Origin: Misgurnus anguillicaudatus
Lineage: Eukaryota; Chordata; Actinopteri; Cypriniformes; Cobitidae
Assembly: GCF_027580225.2 (NCBI RefSeq)
Contig: NC_073352.2
Coordinates: forward strand, 34,087,501 to 34,151,500
Length of the DNA: 64,000 nt
Direction: 5' to 3'
The notes under the pieces are model-generated. The model was given only the letters and a program-made list of their open reading frames with translations. It was not told the origin of the DNA and made no database searches. Positions 24,609 through 35,914 of the stretch are shown in pieces; the first letter of the stretch is position 1; every line of letters starts with the position of its first letter. A program made the position numbers and the translations under genes.

Positions 24609-26695
24609 ACCAATTTATACATTGTTACTGACATGTGAAGCAACCAATGACTGATTGTCACCATCCTCTGAGCTTCAATTATAAAAATGAACGTCGAGCA
24701 ATAAAATTATGCTTCAGGACAATTTAACAACAGGAGAACATTTTTTTTATTGACAAATCATAACCAAATTATTATTGGTATTCGGACACTGTGGACTTCA
24801 TTGTCGGAATTGTAACTTAGTGTTGCAATTTTATTCTCAATACTTTTACTTTTACGAGAATGATTTCAATCTCATTTCTTTATATTTTACCATGGCACTA
24901 AAACCTTCAGAGCAGGCTGTATTTCTATCTGGTCCGTTTTCTTTATCTTTCACACCCGCATTATTCTCTCTCCTGTCGTTTCTTCACCTGAATCTCCTCG
25001 CTGTCCATCACTTGTTTCGCTCCATTTAACACAACTGACGTTTTCCCCAAACATCCTCTCTTTCTCCTCGCTCCAGCAGGGCTGAATGGCTTCATTTGCT
25101 GCTGTTTTGTGCCACAGTCGGCTGATGGCATAACCACATAAGTGGCTGAGTAACATTTGACTCTTTGAGCACCTTTGTACAAGCTGTTGTTCCCAGGGAG
25201 TGAAAGAAAACTCCCACCGTTCAAGCTAATTTACCCTTCCACCTTGTTTGCTAAAAGCTCAAAGCTGTAGTGGACAAAGCCCAGGGGTATTGGGTTCGGA
25301 CCAGAGCTGTTATGGGGAGAACCCGATCCGCTCAGCCACCGGACGTTCTCAGGGACAGGTTAATGTTGCCGTGGGAAACAGCAGCTGTTTTCAGATGAAG
25401 GTTTTTTTAAGCGCTCTGCTCCCGCAGGGATGGTGGAGCCACCTGCACCCAAAGCTGTCAGCCTAAATGTCCACCGGGGTGCATGCATCACGTCCAATCA
25501 GCTCACGGTAAACCGGGCAGGGAAGATGGCCTTGTTAAGAAAATTTCGATCAGTGGTGTCGGTAATAGAGATCAGATTGGTCAGAGGTCAACGGTTTAGG
25601 AATCCATAGCAGTTAATTTCAATAAATGTTATTTACAACCACGTTCTAAGTAAAACACTCCGGGGTATGCTTTAGAAATGAATTTTTATACTTTTGTTGC
25701 AGTGCTTTAGGGTAAAACATTTGGGAAATACAATCAATCAAAAATAGATGGATGCAAAAGAGTCTAAAATTTGATTGAGTTGCATTATGAGACCTCAGCA
25801 GCGACGCTTGTCAGGATTTATTTGTATTTTTATATCAATGTGCCAACTCAAAGACCATTCATGCAGACTTCAAAATAAACCTCAAAATGTTAATACAAGC
25901 ATACACAGGAAGGAAAATGATTAAGAAATGAAAGGACAGATTGATGCTGATCTTGGTTTCCATGCAGAGAATATTGTCTACACCTAAAAACAGATCCATC
26001 CTCAACATTGTCAACATTACGCAAACCCTAATAAATTCTCCATATCAATCATTCTGGGGATTACGGGATACTTCATTATCATAGATGGTGATAAGCGTGG
26101 CTTTGGGCAGGATAAACCTCATTATGAGCTTTAAGCTTCACGCAATTAATTTTCTATCCGCGAGGGAATGAAAATGCCACGTGTGAGGAGACGCGTCCTG
26201 TAATTAAACGTAACCCTGGCATTAATGCTCGGACTATCACAGGCAGCGCCAGAGATGTCCAACGGTCTGATAGATCATAATAATGCAAAAAGACAGCCAG
26301 CCAATAAATCGTTGTCTCAGATATTCATAAGAAAGGCCATTTCTCCAGGATGCTGCATGCATTGTAGACACATAACGGATGTTGTGTTTGTCTGTCAGCT
26401 GTGGCAAATATTTTGCAGATGCCATGTTAGATTAGAGAGTACCGGAAAGCTCGAGCATTGTATGATGCTGGACCCAATTTTATTCAGAGATGGTTTGTTT
26501 TTCCACTGTATTTGCCTTTTCTGACACACATTGTTTTAAACAACAAGGTTGGAAAATTGGATCGCTGAAAGGTTGCTTTTACAGTATATAGGGCTGGGGA
26601 TCACATGTGTCTATTAAAAGTTTACAGGAAATTTTTTTTTTTGAAAGAGTATAACTATAAAATCAATAGAAAAGTGTATTGTATGTTATATAATA
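24609..26695. other. Intergenic, no gene seen
   Basis: About 25240-25510 is GC-richer, and 26030-26230 lacks repeats and contains CAATTAATTTTC; both may be unique sequence. No splice-compatible exon was found. Confidence 0.3.
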
Positions 26696-26703
26696 TGTTA
26701 GCC

Positions 26704-26983
26704 CAGTGGTTCCCAAACTTTTTCAGCTTGCGGCCCCCCTTGTGTACGGCGCATTCCTTCGCGGCCCCCCAAAGAAAATGTTTGACAAAACTGTTCTAAA
26801 ACTCAACATTTTAATAAAAAAACCCATTACATTATACAAAAAAGTAGTGCTTTTGGTTAGTAGCCTTATTTTTTTGTTTGTTTAATTACACAGAATTCAT
26901 GATAAATAAATGTATGTCATAAAATGTCATAAAAGTGGGGCCCACCTAGCACCATCTCGCGGCCCCCAGTTTGAAAACCACTG
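26704..26983. mobile_element. hAT-type MITE with 8-bp target duplication
   Basis: Ends CAGTGGTTCCCAAACTTTTT and CAGTTTGAAAACCACTG, with a perfect TGTTAGCC duplication (26696-26703 and 26984-26991). Same family as 33056-33339. Confidence 0.9.
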
Positions 26984-27377
26984 TGTTAGCCAACACAATC
27001 TAATGGCAACTCATACATATTTAACAAGGTTAATTTGTATTATTTCGATGCACGTGTACATTTTTGTGCGATTTGATTTCTACCCTGTGATGTTAGGGGA
27101 GTTAGGGGCGTGGTTTATTATTGTTTTTTTATATTTGTTCATATTTGCACAATATACTTAGTAGGACTTCATACAAATTAGCCAACTGGAAAAATTTGTA
27201 TAAATATTTGTGAGATCATGCTGGTGTAGCAGGATATTTGTCACTATAATTATGCGATCTTTACAAAAAATTAACTCTTTCCCCGCCATTGATGAGTTAT
27301 CTCGTCAATTGACCTATGGCTAAGCCACGCCCCCTCCACTCACTCAGACAAACAATCAACATTCGGTGACAGGCGCT

Positions 27378-27674
27378 ATGGCAGCTGTCACAGTAGGAGA
27401 CATTTCACAGGAGGCAAAAGAAGATTTTTGGAGACAGAAAGACTATATATCATCTTAAAGTCACCAAAAGGGCCTCAACTATGCATTGGAGAGTTATATT
27501 AATAATTGTATTATTGAGAAGGTCAATGAAACGCTTCAGCTCCAGGCAGAAATGTACTGGTCACAGTGTAGACGCGATAAACCGCATCTTGTTGCCATCA
27601 TGATTGAATTAAATATGTACAGGTCTAAGTTGCATACAGGACAAGCCTCTATACCAAGAGTACCTCTCCGTTAG
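27378..27674 (+). pseudogene. Broken reading frame of ~98 codons, unrecognised
   Basis: An ATG at 27378 opens a frame (MAAVTVGDISQEAKEDFW...) that meets a single TAA at 27456-27458 and then continues in the same frame to a stop at 27672. After the stop it reads GLNYALESYINNCIIEKV, with a heptad-like, acidic-basic pattern that looks like real protein. I do not recognise the family. It lies inside a transposon-derived block, so it may be a captured exon or transposon gene remnant, or chance. Confidence 0.35.
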
Positions 27675-28211
27675 TTTGGTGCTATACAGTATTTCCATGA
27701 ATCATTCAGCACAACATTACTTTTACAAATAACATTTTGTTTTCTCGTTTATTTACAGATACATCAATGAAGCTAAGTGACATGAAGTACAACGGAGCTA
27801 GAAGCTAACGTTAACGTTTTCTAATATTAGGCTAACTTTACATTAACAAATCCGTTGTTGACTTAGCTTAGAACAGATGTAGACATCCTTGTTTAATTTA
27901 TCCACGTTTAGTTGGTGTTGTGGTCTACGCATAACTTAATCCAGAATAGACACTTAACGTTATCTTGGTTGAAATGTGGCTCAGGAAAGGGTAAAAAATA
28001 CACAATCTCGCCCAGCCTCTCAGGACACCCCGTCCCCATGCACACCGTTTGACTATTTTAAACTTAAAATGACAAGAAAATACATATAAAAACGAATGAA
28101 AACTGACTAACTGCAATGCATTTCAAGAGACGTGTAAGCAGAGAATATCCAAGTGTATTGGGTTAGCTACGCACACTGTGAATGGCTCATTGCGTTTGGG
28201 GGAATGGCTTA

Positions 28212-28722
28212 AGGGCGATTTATAGTCGTGCTATCCGTAGCCTGTGCGTAGCTCTGCGTAGCCTGACGTACACCTTGCAAAAATTTTAACAGCACGTCAG
28301 ATCTACGTGGACCGCAAGCACCGTGATTGGTCCACAAGAACCCCTCCCGTCAGGTAAAAACCTGCGTCATAGGTATTTCCGTTTGTGACAGTGAAAACAA
28401 AGATGAGCCAAGTTGAGGAGTGATTTAACTCAAACTGCATCAAAAGTCACTGGCTATTTACTTCCATCATTGCTGGTCTTCTCAAATCATACACAACAAG
28501 TTGCTATTTCTTCTTCGTTTGTGGGTTAACTTGCCAAGCTTTTTCTTCTCTGACGGTCGCGCTGCTACTGTGGTTACACACGTGGATACTCCCAACCAGC
28601 GGTCTGCACGTGTGTTTGCACGTTAACGCAGAGGACGACGCTAAAGTATAAATGAAAACCGACGTGGAACCTACGCCGTCGCGGCTACGGCGTAGGACCT
28701 ACGCACAATTATAACGAGCCCT
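28212..28722. mobile_element. PIF/Harbinger-type MITE with TTA target duplication
   Basis: Ends AGGGCGATTTATAGTCGTGC and the inverse GCACAATTATAACGAGCCCT, flanked by TTA (28209-28211 and 28723-28725). The inner part repeats CTACG/CGTAG motifs. Confidence 0.7.
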
Positions 28723-28883
28723 TTAGCCATAGGTCAATTAAGAGAAAACTTTTGCATAAAAAAGTGTTCCTGATTTACCCAATTTATGAAAAAACTGATG
28801 CTTAAAGTTATTTACTAATTTTAGACTCTGTGTATGTTTTGATAATCATTCTGAATCTGATCTCTAACAAACTTCCTTCACAA

Positions 28884-29117
28884 AAATGCAAATAGGCTTT
28901 CTGCCCAGCTGCACTACTTCCAGAATTTCAGCCAGCTCCTTGTTACCTGTCTGCCATCATTGGACAAACTGATCAATCCAGGTGTGCCTGACCTCAGTAG
29001 TCACAACAACAATAATCAGACACACCTGGACTAATCAGCCCGTCCAACAATGGCAGACAGGAAACAAGGAGCTCGCTGAAGTTCAGGAAGTAGTGCAGCT
29101 GCGCATAAAGCCTATTA
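28884..29117. repeat. Foldback repeat
   Basis: The arms (28884-28970 and about 29035-29117) are inverse copies, sharing CAGCTGCACTACTTCC and CTGTCTGCCAT. The centre holds CAGGTGTG...CACACCTGG, a second small hairpin. Confidence 0.75.
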
Positions 29118-29322
29118 TTTCAGCTTTTTGCTATTTTTTTAAAAGAAAATACCAATATTTAAGAGTTATAGCAGAAAAAAAATGAGTTAATCATGTTTTT
29201 TAATTAAGATATATTAGATATATTTTATGCAGATGTATTTATTGCTCAAACTGCAACATTAAAACACAACAGTTGAAATCACATAATAGGACCCCTTTTA
29301 TGTTGGTTTTGATATCAACTAT

Positions 29323-29545
29323 ATATGAAGAGTTTCATTGCAAAACAAGATAAATCCGTTTTTGACATTTTTGTCATAACATGTTTATTATTATGTTATC
29401 ATTTTATTATTTTGTTTTATTGTGCTACTTAGCTGTATTTTTTAAGTAATGAAGGTTTAATCAAAACAAACCAACTGCAGTTGAATTGATATTAATTGGA
29501 ATGCACAACCAAGAGTTATCTCGTTTTGCAACAAAACTCTTCATA
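29323..29545. repeat. MITE with TATGAAGAGTTT ends
   Basis: Left TATGAAGAGTTTCATTGCAA and right the inverse TTGCAACAAAACTCTTCATA. Its right part matches 7888-8053. Confidence 0.65.
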
Positions 29546-30498
29546 TGCACAATCGGAGACATTGAGATCTCTTATTTTCTAAGTATTGCAGTCTCAGAAG
29601 AAACAGGTGTTTATAAACCATAATCTTTCCATTTAATCACATTACTGCCTTAGAGAAACAATAGCCATATTACATTTGTGATTATTTTTATCCTTATAGG
29701 CATGCATCTTGCAATCACCTTTATTGCAGCAATCTGTATATCTGTTACAAGCATTAAGCAACCATCTGCCTGGCCTTGATATTTACATGAAAATGTGTTC
29801 GACATGCGCTCATTAACGCAGGTTTAATTTCCTTAAGGGATACCAGATACCAGAACATGCATTAGTTCCACCAAAATAGCGAACAAGCACTCGGTCCGTG
29901 CTAGATTTGCTTGCGATGTTGGATAATCACAACGCATCAGTCAGGTGCTCAGAAATGACATGAAAGTTGCAGAGAAAGACAGGTGTGATCCATCATCAAG
30001 ACTATAGCAGCTACTGCACTGGCTCTCATTTTAGACCTTTATTGCTGGGACTTGGATCTGATTTGCACAAATATTCCTTCCCGCTGTCCTTGATTCAGTT
30101 CTGTGCTTTCCCTCAGGGTCTCCTTTTTCCCCTCCATCTCTTTCTCTTTCACACACATAAGCTCTGTTCGAAAGCATGCACTGCTGAAGAGAAAACATTA
30201 GACCAGTCTAAGTTAGTTGGCTGGTCTTAAATCATCTCTAGTCTGGTTAGGCTGAGCTGGTTTGTTGGTTACAGGGAGACATGCGTTTGGGAGAAATATT
30301 TTAACTTGCACCGACCAGCAAACCAGTTAGGTTGGATGGACGTTTTTCTCAGCAGGGTGGAGATGCCTGCTATCTACATAGGGAACAGATTGCAAAGACA
30401 GAATCCTAACCAAGTTATTTCCCTTATGAAGATTAACTACACTGTAAAAGAAAAATAACTAATGGGGCGTGTTTAGATTAATACAGGCCTTAGTTATA
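29546..30498. other. Intergenic, no gene seen
   Basis: Bases 30195-30340 contain repeated GGCTGGTCT / GACCAGCAAACCAG motifs typical of a decayed palindromic repeat. Nothing else is supported. Confidence 0.35.
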
Positions 30499-30673
30499 TT
30501 AAAGGTGCCGTAGAATGTAAATCTGTATTTACGTAGGCATAGATGAATGATAAGAGTTCAGTACATGGTAACGACATATCGTTAGCCTCAAACACGATTG
30601 TTTCCTCCTTATGTAAACCTCGTGCATGCAAAAGCCAACTGTGACGTTACAGTCAAGATGTACGACCCCAAAA

Positions 30674-31154
30674 TTAACTCATTCCTCACCATTGACGAGC
30701 TATCTCGTCAATTAAGAGAAAACAGTTACCTGAAAAACCGTGTTCCTGATGAGTTTTTATGGTTATTTGAATTTATCCAATTTATAAAAAACTGAAGGAA
30801 AAAATTATTTATTAATTTTACACTACTCTAATTTCTAACAAAATTCTTTCACAAAAAAGCGATTATTTCATCTTTATGCTCAAAATTTTGTTTTTTTGAA
30901 GAAAAATACCCATATTTAAGAGTTTATAAACAGAGAATAAAGATAGGATGAAATGTTTTTTTTCCCCCGTTTTGTTTGCTTGTTTATTGTTTGTTTGAAA
31001 TCAGAGGGTCTGTTCTTTCATTTGATATATTTGTATGTTTATACATTTATAGAAGAACATTTTCCTGGAAGGCATTTTGTGAAACATTGTGAAAATCACA
31101 AAAAAAATGCTGGCGGGCAACTTTGAAAAAAAAGTCTGGCAGGGAATGAGTTAA
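30674..31154. mobile_element. MITE, TTAACTCATT-ended family, nested
   Basis: Starts TTAACTCATTCCTCACC, ends GGCAGGGAATGAGTTAA. It is the opposite orientation of the copy at 6981-7415; shared features are CAATTAAGAGAAAA and TGCTGG(C)GGGCAACTT. Confidence 0.7.
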
Positions 31155-31401
31155 TTACACATTAAATAAAGTGCTATGTTTTTAATATGCTAAAAACAAA
31201 GTTGTGACTGCTGAGTTAGCGCTTTATACTAGTTAATGCTATATTCCAGCGTTTAGGCTGAAGTTCTACTATTAACGTTTAATTTACATTTTGGGGGTCC
31301 ATACTGAAAAACACAAACTTGCTCAGAAACGTCCATTAACAATCTCAAAACAACTGATTATTCCTCAAATTCCATATCTTTGTCTGATCCAGGCTCAAAC
31401 A

Positions 31402-31692
31402 TAGGGTGGCCATTGGTGCCAGTTCCGCCGGACACATCCTGAACACGTTTTCGGATGCGTTCCCCGGAAGTTGCGTTGGTCGACCACATACGTCATCAAG
31501 GTTTAATATTTCGGGTTCAATTTCAGAAAAGCAACCGTTACATTTCAAGGTAAGAATGAAACTACAATGATTGTATGTCTGAAAAGAAATAAATCTTAAT
31601 TTTTTAATGTATTTTAAATGAAATGTAACGCGACTTGAATCGAAAACATGTTCGGGATGTGTCTGGTGGAACTGGCACGAATGGCCACCCTA
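31402..31692. mobile_element. hAT-type MITE with 8-bp target duplication, nested
   Basis: Ends TAGGGTGGCCATTGGTGCCA and the inverse TGGCACGAATGGCCACCCTA, flanked by a perfect CTCAAACA duplication (31394-31401 and 31693-31700). Confidence 0.9.
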
Positions 31693-32137
31693 CTCAAACA
31701 TAAGGTCTGTTTGCACACACACACAGAGCTACTTAAAAGAGCTGCTCTGTGAAACAGCCAATCAGAGCAGAGCTCAACATTATTATTCATGACCCTTTCA
31801 AATAAGGTAATAATAGACCTGTTATTCTAAAGGCAAATCCTAGAGCAGTAAATGGACATGTAAAATCTTCTCTGGATCATTTTTGCACTTAATAAAGCCA
31901 CATACCTTCTATGTAGATATCAGAGAACAATTTAATTTATTATTTCAATGCATTCTTTGGCACCTTTAAGACAAGTAGTTTTTACAAACAAACTGTACTG
32001 AATCTTGATACAAAACAATGGCATTGATATATATTTTAAGATATGCCAGTACAAGGTGTTCTGAAATTAAGGCAGCAATATGCATCTTAGTCTAGGACTA
32101 GGATAAGCCCTGTACGTCCGGGAAACTGCCCCTAAAA

Positions 32138-32304
32138 GTGGTTCACTGGCTCATAATCATATAAGGGAACCAATATGTATATCACCTTGTAAAACCGTAA
32201 GTGGTGCTATAGCACGACTACAGCACCACTTATTGTTCTACATAGCACCATGCTATGTGCTTCCCCTATATGATTGTGAGCCAGTGAACCACTTTTACTG
32301 CTAT
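32138..32304. repeat. Palindromic repeat
   Basis: Arms AGTGGTTCACTGGCTCATAA and the inverse GTGAGCCAGTGAACCACTT; the interior also repeats GGTGCTATAGCA / AGCACCATGCT in inverse. Confidence 0.75.
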
Positions 32305-32540
32305 TTAGCACCATTTTTTGTATGGTTTTACTACAAAACAAACAAACAAACAATTTATGGTTATTATAGTTAAACCATTGTTACAATAACTATGGCTTTA
32401 CAAATAATAATAAATATGCTAAAGAACCCATGGTTACTACACTTTTACTATGATAAAACTATGGTTAATTTTTTATAAGGGTTGGAATGCACTACATAGG
32501 CAGCTCCACAAAACAGACTAGTAATGCACCTTGCACAACC

Positions 32541-33376
32541 TAGATGAAAAAGTACACTTCCATAATGTACTCTTATTTTTGAGCACTAATTTTGTACATA
32601 ATATACAAAAAATCTTCTTTATTACATTTTAAGATAATTTTAAGAACATCTAGGTGTACTCAACTATTTTGAGACACAATGAGAGCGTGCTCGGGCCTCC
32701 CGGCACCCCGCCCGTCACCCTGCTGGCACCGAAGGGCGGAGTGAACTACAGGGGATGGCGGCATTAGCCGTAACACAAAACCCCGGTCCACTCCAACTGG
32801 CTGATCAGGTGGGCGAGGGGGCCTTGAACGATAGTTGATGGTTTAGGCGGCACTTGTAGTAAACTTTGTATAAAAGATGGGTTTAAGTTTACTATAAGTG
32901 GTAACTAAATACATTTTTTAATACAGAGATAGTATGTTAAAAGCACATTTTAGTTCATATTCATGGTTTCTCATATTCAACAGCACAGATAAGTACATGT
33001 AGATGTTCTTGAGATTATCTTAAAGATTACCTAAAGAAGAACCTTTAGTATACATCAGTGGTTCTCAAACTTTTTCAGCGTGCGGCCCCCTTTGTGTACG
33101 GTACATTCCTTCGCAGCCCCCCCAAGAAAATTGATGACAAAAAACAGTTCTAAAACTTCACATTTTAATTAAACAAAACATTAAATTATACAAAGTAGTG
33201 CTGCCTTATTTTTTTAGGTTTAATTTCACAGAATTCATGATAAATTAATGTATTTTATAAAATGTCATAAAACTGGGGCCCACCTGGCACCATCTCGCGG
33301 CCCCCCTGGGGGCCCCGGACCCCAGTTTGAGAACCACTGGTATACATTATAGAAGTGTACTTCTTTTTCACCTAGG
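32541..33376. repeat. Long-inverted-repeat MITE with nested hAT and a GC-rich insert
   Basis: Left GATGAAAAAGTACACTTC and right the inverse GTACTTCTTTTTCACC. Its centre matches 56905-57060 (ACTTGTAGTAAACTT, TTAATACAGAGATAGTATG). Compared with that copy it has gained a hAT MITE (33056) and about 150 GC-rich bases (32687-32840). Confidence 0.65.
33056..33339. mobile_element. hAT-type MITE with 8-bp target duplication, nested
   Basis: Ends CAGTGGTTCTCAAACTTTTT and CAGTTTGAGAACCACTG, flanked by a perfect GTATACAT duplication (33048-33055 and 33340-33347). Same family as 26704-26983. Confidence 0.9.
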
Positions 33377-34495
33377 AGATGCCGGTCACAATATCCATAA
33401 AACTATACAGCACACGCAACTATTGGGTAAAAATTATAGTATTTTTGGCAGATATCTAAAGCAATATATTTCATGTGTACCTGGAAAACAAAACCTTTGC
33501 ACTCCTCATGCAAACTCACCAATAGAGCTACAGAAACTCTGATACCCGTCTGCCATTTTTCATCTTGTTATGCTCACCAGGATGCTTACAGTAGCAGTAT
33601 GGTTTTCTTTCAGAAACTCCTGCTTTATCTGACCATCTCTTCTTGATTAAAGGCAGGTGGTAAATTCATGGTGTCCGTGTAGACCTAAAATCCATTTTCC
33701 TTCAAGTCGAACATGAAAATTAAAAACCCTTGCATATTTATTTTCCAGTGCAGCTCCAAAGATGAACCGCAGCCAAGCTGATTAATGAATTAGCTCATGC
33801 ATATGTATGATCTCGCTAAATGGTCTCCTCTGACACCCGTTACCGCCGTTGCACCAATCGCGCCCAGCCTATTTGAGTAGATTTGCATGAGGACATTGGA
33901 ATATTAATCACGTCTGACAGAAGCGCCAGCAGTAAGGTGAAAGATTGAACGAAGTAAAGTGGTCTGCGACCGACATCATTAAGAGCAAGTTTATGTACGT
34001 ATCTAACCTCCTTTATATATCTCACCTCGAAGCCATCCATCTGGCCACATTTGGGGTTTGATGATATCTGTTATTTAGCAAACCCACATCATATGTATTT
34101 ATAGCTTGTAATGCAGGAATGGTAGGTTAGGTGGGGTTAAAATTAGCATTGTAGAAAAAAGCTAAACTAGGTTGCTGTTTAGTTCTCTGTATTCGTTTAT
34201 GTGTTTACCGATGTAGACTCTCTCCATTGACAGCCCTGTGGAATACAACACACTACATCACTCAAAGTGTACCCGTGTCTCACAGATGACCAAGTTTACT
34301 GAGAGCCATTAAAAGATGGATTCTGGGGCAGGAACCCAATTTATTCGATGCTACCACTGTTCTCCCCAGGTGACGAGAGACACACAGAGAGAGAAAGAGG
34401 TTCTGGGGGTGGTTGTGCTAAAATTAGCAACAGGCTACAGACTGGCAGGCTTGTATCAATCACACAAGCCTGTTTGACATGAAGGTACAGGGGTG

Positions 34496-34496
<1 letters not shown>
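33377..34496. other. Mostly unique sequence, candidate conserved non-coding DNA
   Basis: About 33720-34060 is repeat-free, with clustered octamer and homeodomain-like sites (CTGATTAATGAATTAGC, ATTTGCATGAGG, ATATTAATCACG). It resembles a developmental enhancer; this is inference from composition only. Confidence 0.3.

Positions 34497-34562
<66 letters not shown>
34497..34562. repeat. (GA)n microsatellite
   Basis: Purine tract of mainly GA repeats ending 13 bases before the left TTAA of the transposon. Confidence 0.95.
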
Positions 34563-34563
<1 letters not shown>

Positions 34564-34579
34564 GCTGGATATGGATTAA

Positions 34580-34597
34580 AGGGGTCATATTACCTGG
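34580..34597 (+). repeat. Left terminal inverted repeat of the transposon
   Basis: AGGGGTCATATTACCTGG, directly inside the TTAA target duplication. Confidence 0.85.
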
Positions 34598-34699
34598 CTA
34601 AAAAGCACCTTATATTGTGTATTTGGTGTAATGCAGTGTTTTTAGGTGGTGTAAAGTTAATAAAACACATTATTTTCTACATACCGTACATTGTTGTTG

Positions 34700-34860
34700 C
34701 TTCATTTAGCCCCGCCTCTTTCAAACGCGCCGTTTTCTACAAAGCTCATAGTCATGAATAGCGTTGTGTGCCCCTATTGGCCAACTGTCAAATGCATTGT
34801 GATTGGCCGAGAGTGTTCGGGAACAGTTACGCCCCTTACCATATTTGTAATATCCGCTTC
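34700..34860 (+). promoter_or_regulatory. Likely promoter of the P2X7-domain gene
   Basis: Upstream of the first exon there is a GC box (CCCCGCC, about 34710) and two CCAAT-type boxes in inverse (CTATTGGCC near 34775, TGATTGGCC near 34800). No TATA box is clear. Spacing suits a start a little upstream of 34910. Confidence 0.4.
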
Positions 34861-34909
34861 CAAAGCCTTACTGATGATTGTCATCGTGATTGATTGATGA
34901 TTGATATTG

Positions 34910-35914
34910 ATGATTATGTCGTCAATACTACCATATCAATTCGAGCCAGAATCTGATCCTGAAACTCAAGATGACCAAGCTGATGGAGTAACATTGCCAT
35001 CGCGACTTGAGCAGAACGTAACAGATTGGTAAGAATTAATTTCACAATAAAAGTACTGTTTAATAAGCTAACTATTTTACCCTACAAAAACGATGTTATT
35101 CAGATATGTCTTCAATGCATTGGTAAGAATGTATTTCACAATAAAAGTAATGTTTAATAAGCTAACTATTTTACCCTACAAAAACGATGTTATACAGATA
35201 TGTCTTCAATGGATTGACTTTGACATGAAATTATAAAATATTTTAAGTTTTAAAAACATACTGTTGTGTTCTTACTTTTTTGTGTGTTTAGGTGCAAATG
35301 TGAAAACTGTAATAAAATGCCCAGTGAAGCAGAAAACATATGCTGCTTGGAAATACGCAAGGTATTTCAAATTGTTACTTTTTCATATATACATAAATGT
35401 ATACAAACACTCTTTTGACTGCTTTATAAACAGTTAGTAACTTGTCTTCCACAGGTTGTAAGACGAATGACTCAGGTTTCAGACCCTCTTAAATGTATTA
35501 CGCACCACCCAGGTTTCCAAGCAAACTGCTTAAATCCGTACACCCTCCAAAACATTAATAATATTTACAGAGCTGATTTTGGACCAGTAAGGCGTAGAAC
35601 AGAAGAAGAGTAAGTTTTTGTTTATCATATTTCTTTACTTTCAGAATCAAAACCAAAGAATAACCAGTTAATAATTGTAAATATTTAAAAATTTTGTTAA
35701 TTAAAATATTTTAAAATATTGTAAAATTATTGTTTACAATCTTCTTTACAGGCGGTACCGATATCTCGCCTATCGAAGCTTTGTAAGTTGGTGCTGGGGC
35801 TATTTAGGAAAGAGCGTCAGAGTTGTTCTCCCATCCTGTGTTGTGCTTCGGATTCGGCTGGAGTTCCCTGATCCGGATGGACAGTATGTAGGCTTTCGAC
35901 CACCCCTTGACTGA
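34910..35914 (+). CDS. P2X7 receptor C-terminal (ballast) domain protein, stand-alone
   Basis: Four exons, 34910-35028, 35292-35361, 35455-35609 and 35752-35914, join in frame with GT-AG borders (phases 2, 0, 2) to 168 residues. Residues 40-63 begin WCKCENCNKMP and include CC at 57-58, the Cys-rich zinc-binding start of the P2X7 cytoplasmic domain. Residues 116-166 ([32 protein letters not shown]) match its end. There is no P2X ectodomain or membrane segment, so it is not a channel; it should be soluble. In P2X7 this domain binds zinc and guanine nucleotide; what it does alone is unknown. An in-frame second ATG lies at 34916. It lies tail-to-tail with the transposase gene and overlaps its last exon by 98 bp. 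The product could aid transposition, counter host sensing, or be a passenger; none of these is shown. Confidence 0.85.
35027..35214. repeat. 94-bp tandem duplication including a 5' splice site
   Basis: Two near-identical 94-base units (for example GCTAACTATTTTACCCTACA in both) begin at 35027 and 35121. The unit contains the exon-1 donor TTGGTAAGAAT, so a second donor of the same sequence sits 94 bases downstream. Using it would add 94 bases and shift the frame. Confidence 0.85.
35817..35914. other. Antisense overlap of two coding exons
   Basis: The last 98 bases of the P2X7-domain gene (plus) are also the last 98 bases of the transposase coding sequence (minus). On the plus strand they encode the conserved LPSC...RIRLEFP...GQY segment; on the minus strand they encode a hydrophilic tail ending MGEQL. 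Confidence 0.85.

Larger units (their letters stand above)
27271..29190. repeat. Composite element of the TTAACTCATT family with insertions
   Basis: The left end TTAACTCTTTCCCCGCC and right end AAAATGAGTTAA (near 29190) are inverse. The sequence TGACCTATGGCTAAGCC at 27310 also recurs inverted around 28190-28740. Inside are a coding-like fragment (27378), a Harbinger-type MITE (28212) and a palindrome (28884). Confidence 0.5.
30499..31969. mobile_element. TTAA-type MITE with two later insertions
   Basis: TTAA then AGGTGCCGTAGAATG on the left, CATTCTTTGGCACCT then TTAA at 31966-31969 on the right. Interrupted by the elements at 30674 and 31402. Confidence 0.75.

Noticed and set aside
34910..35914. 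A P2X receptor gene
   Set aside because: There is no ectodomain, membrane segment or ATP site; the exons encode only the cytoplasmic domain and begin with their own ATG.
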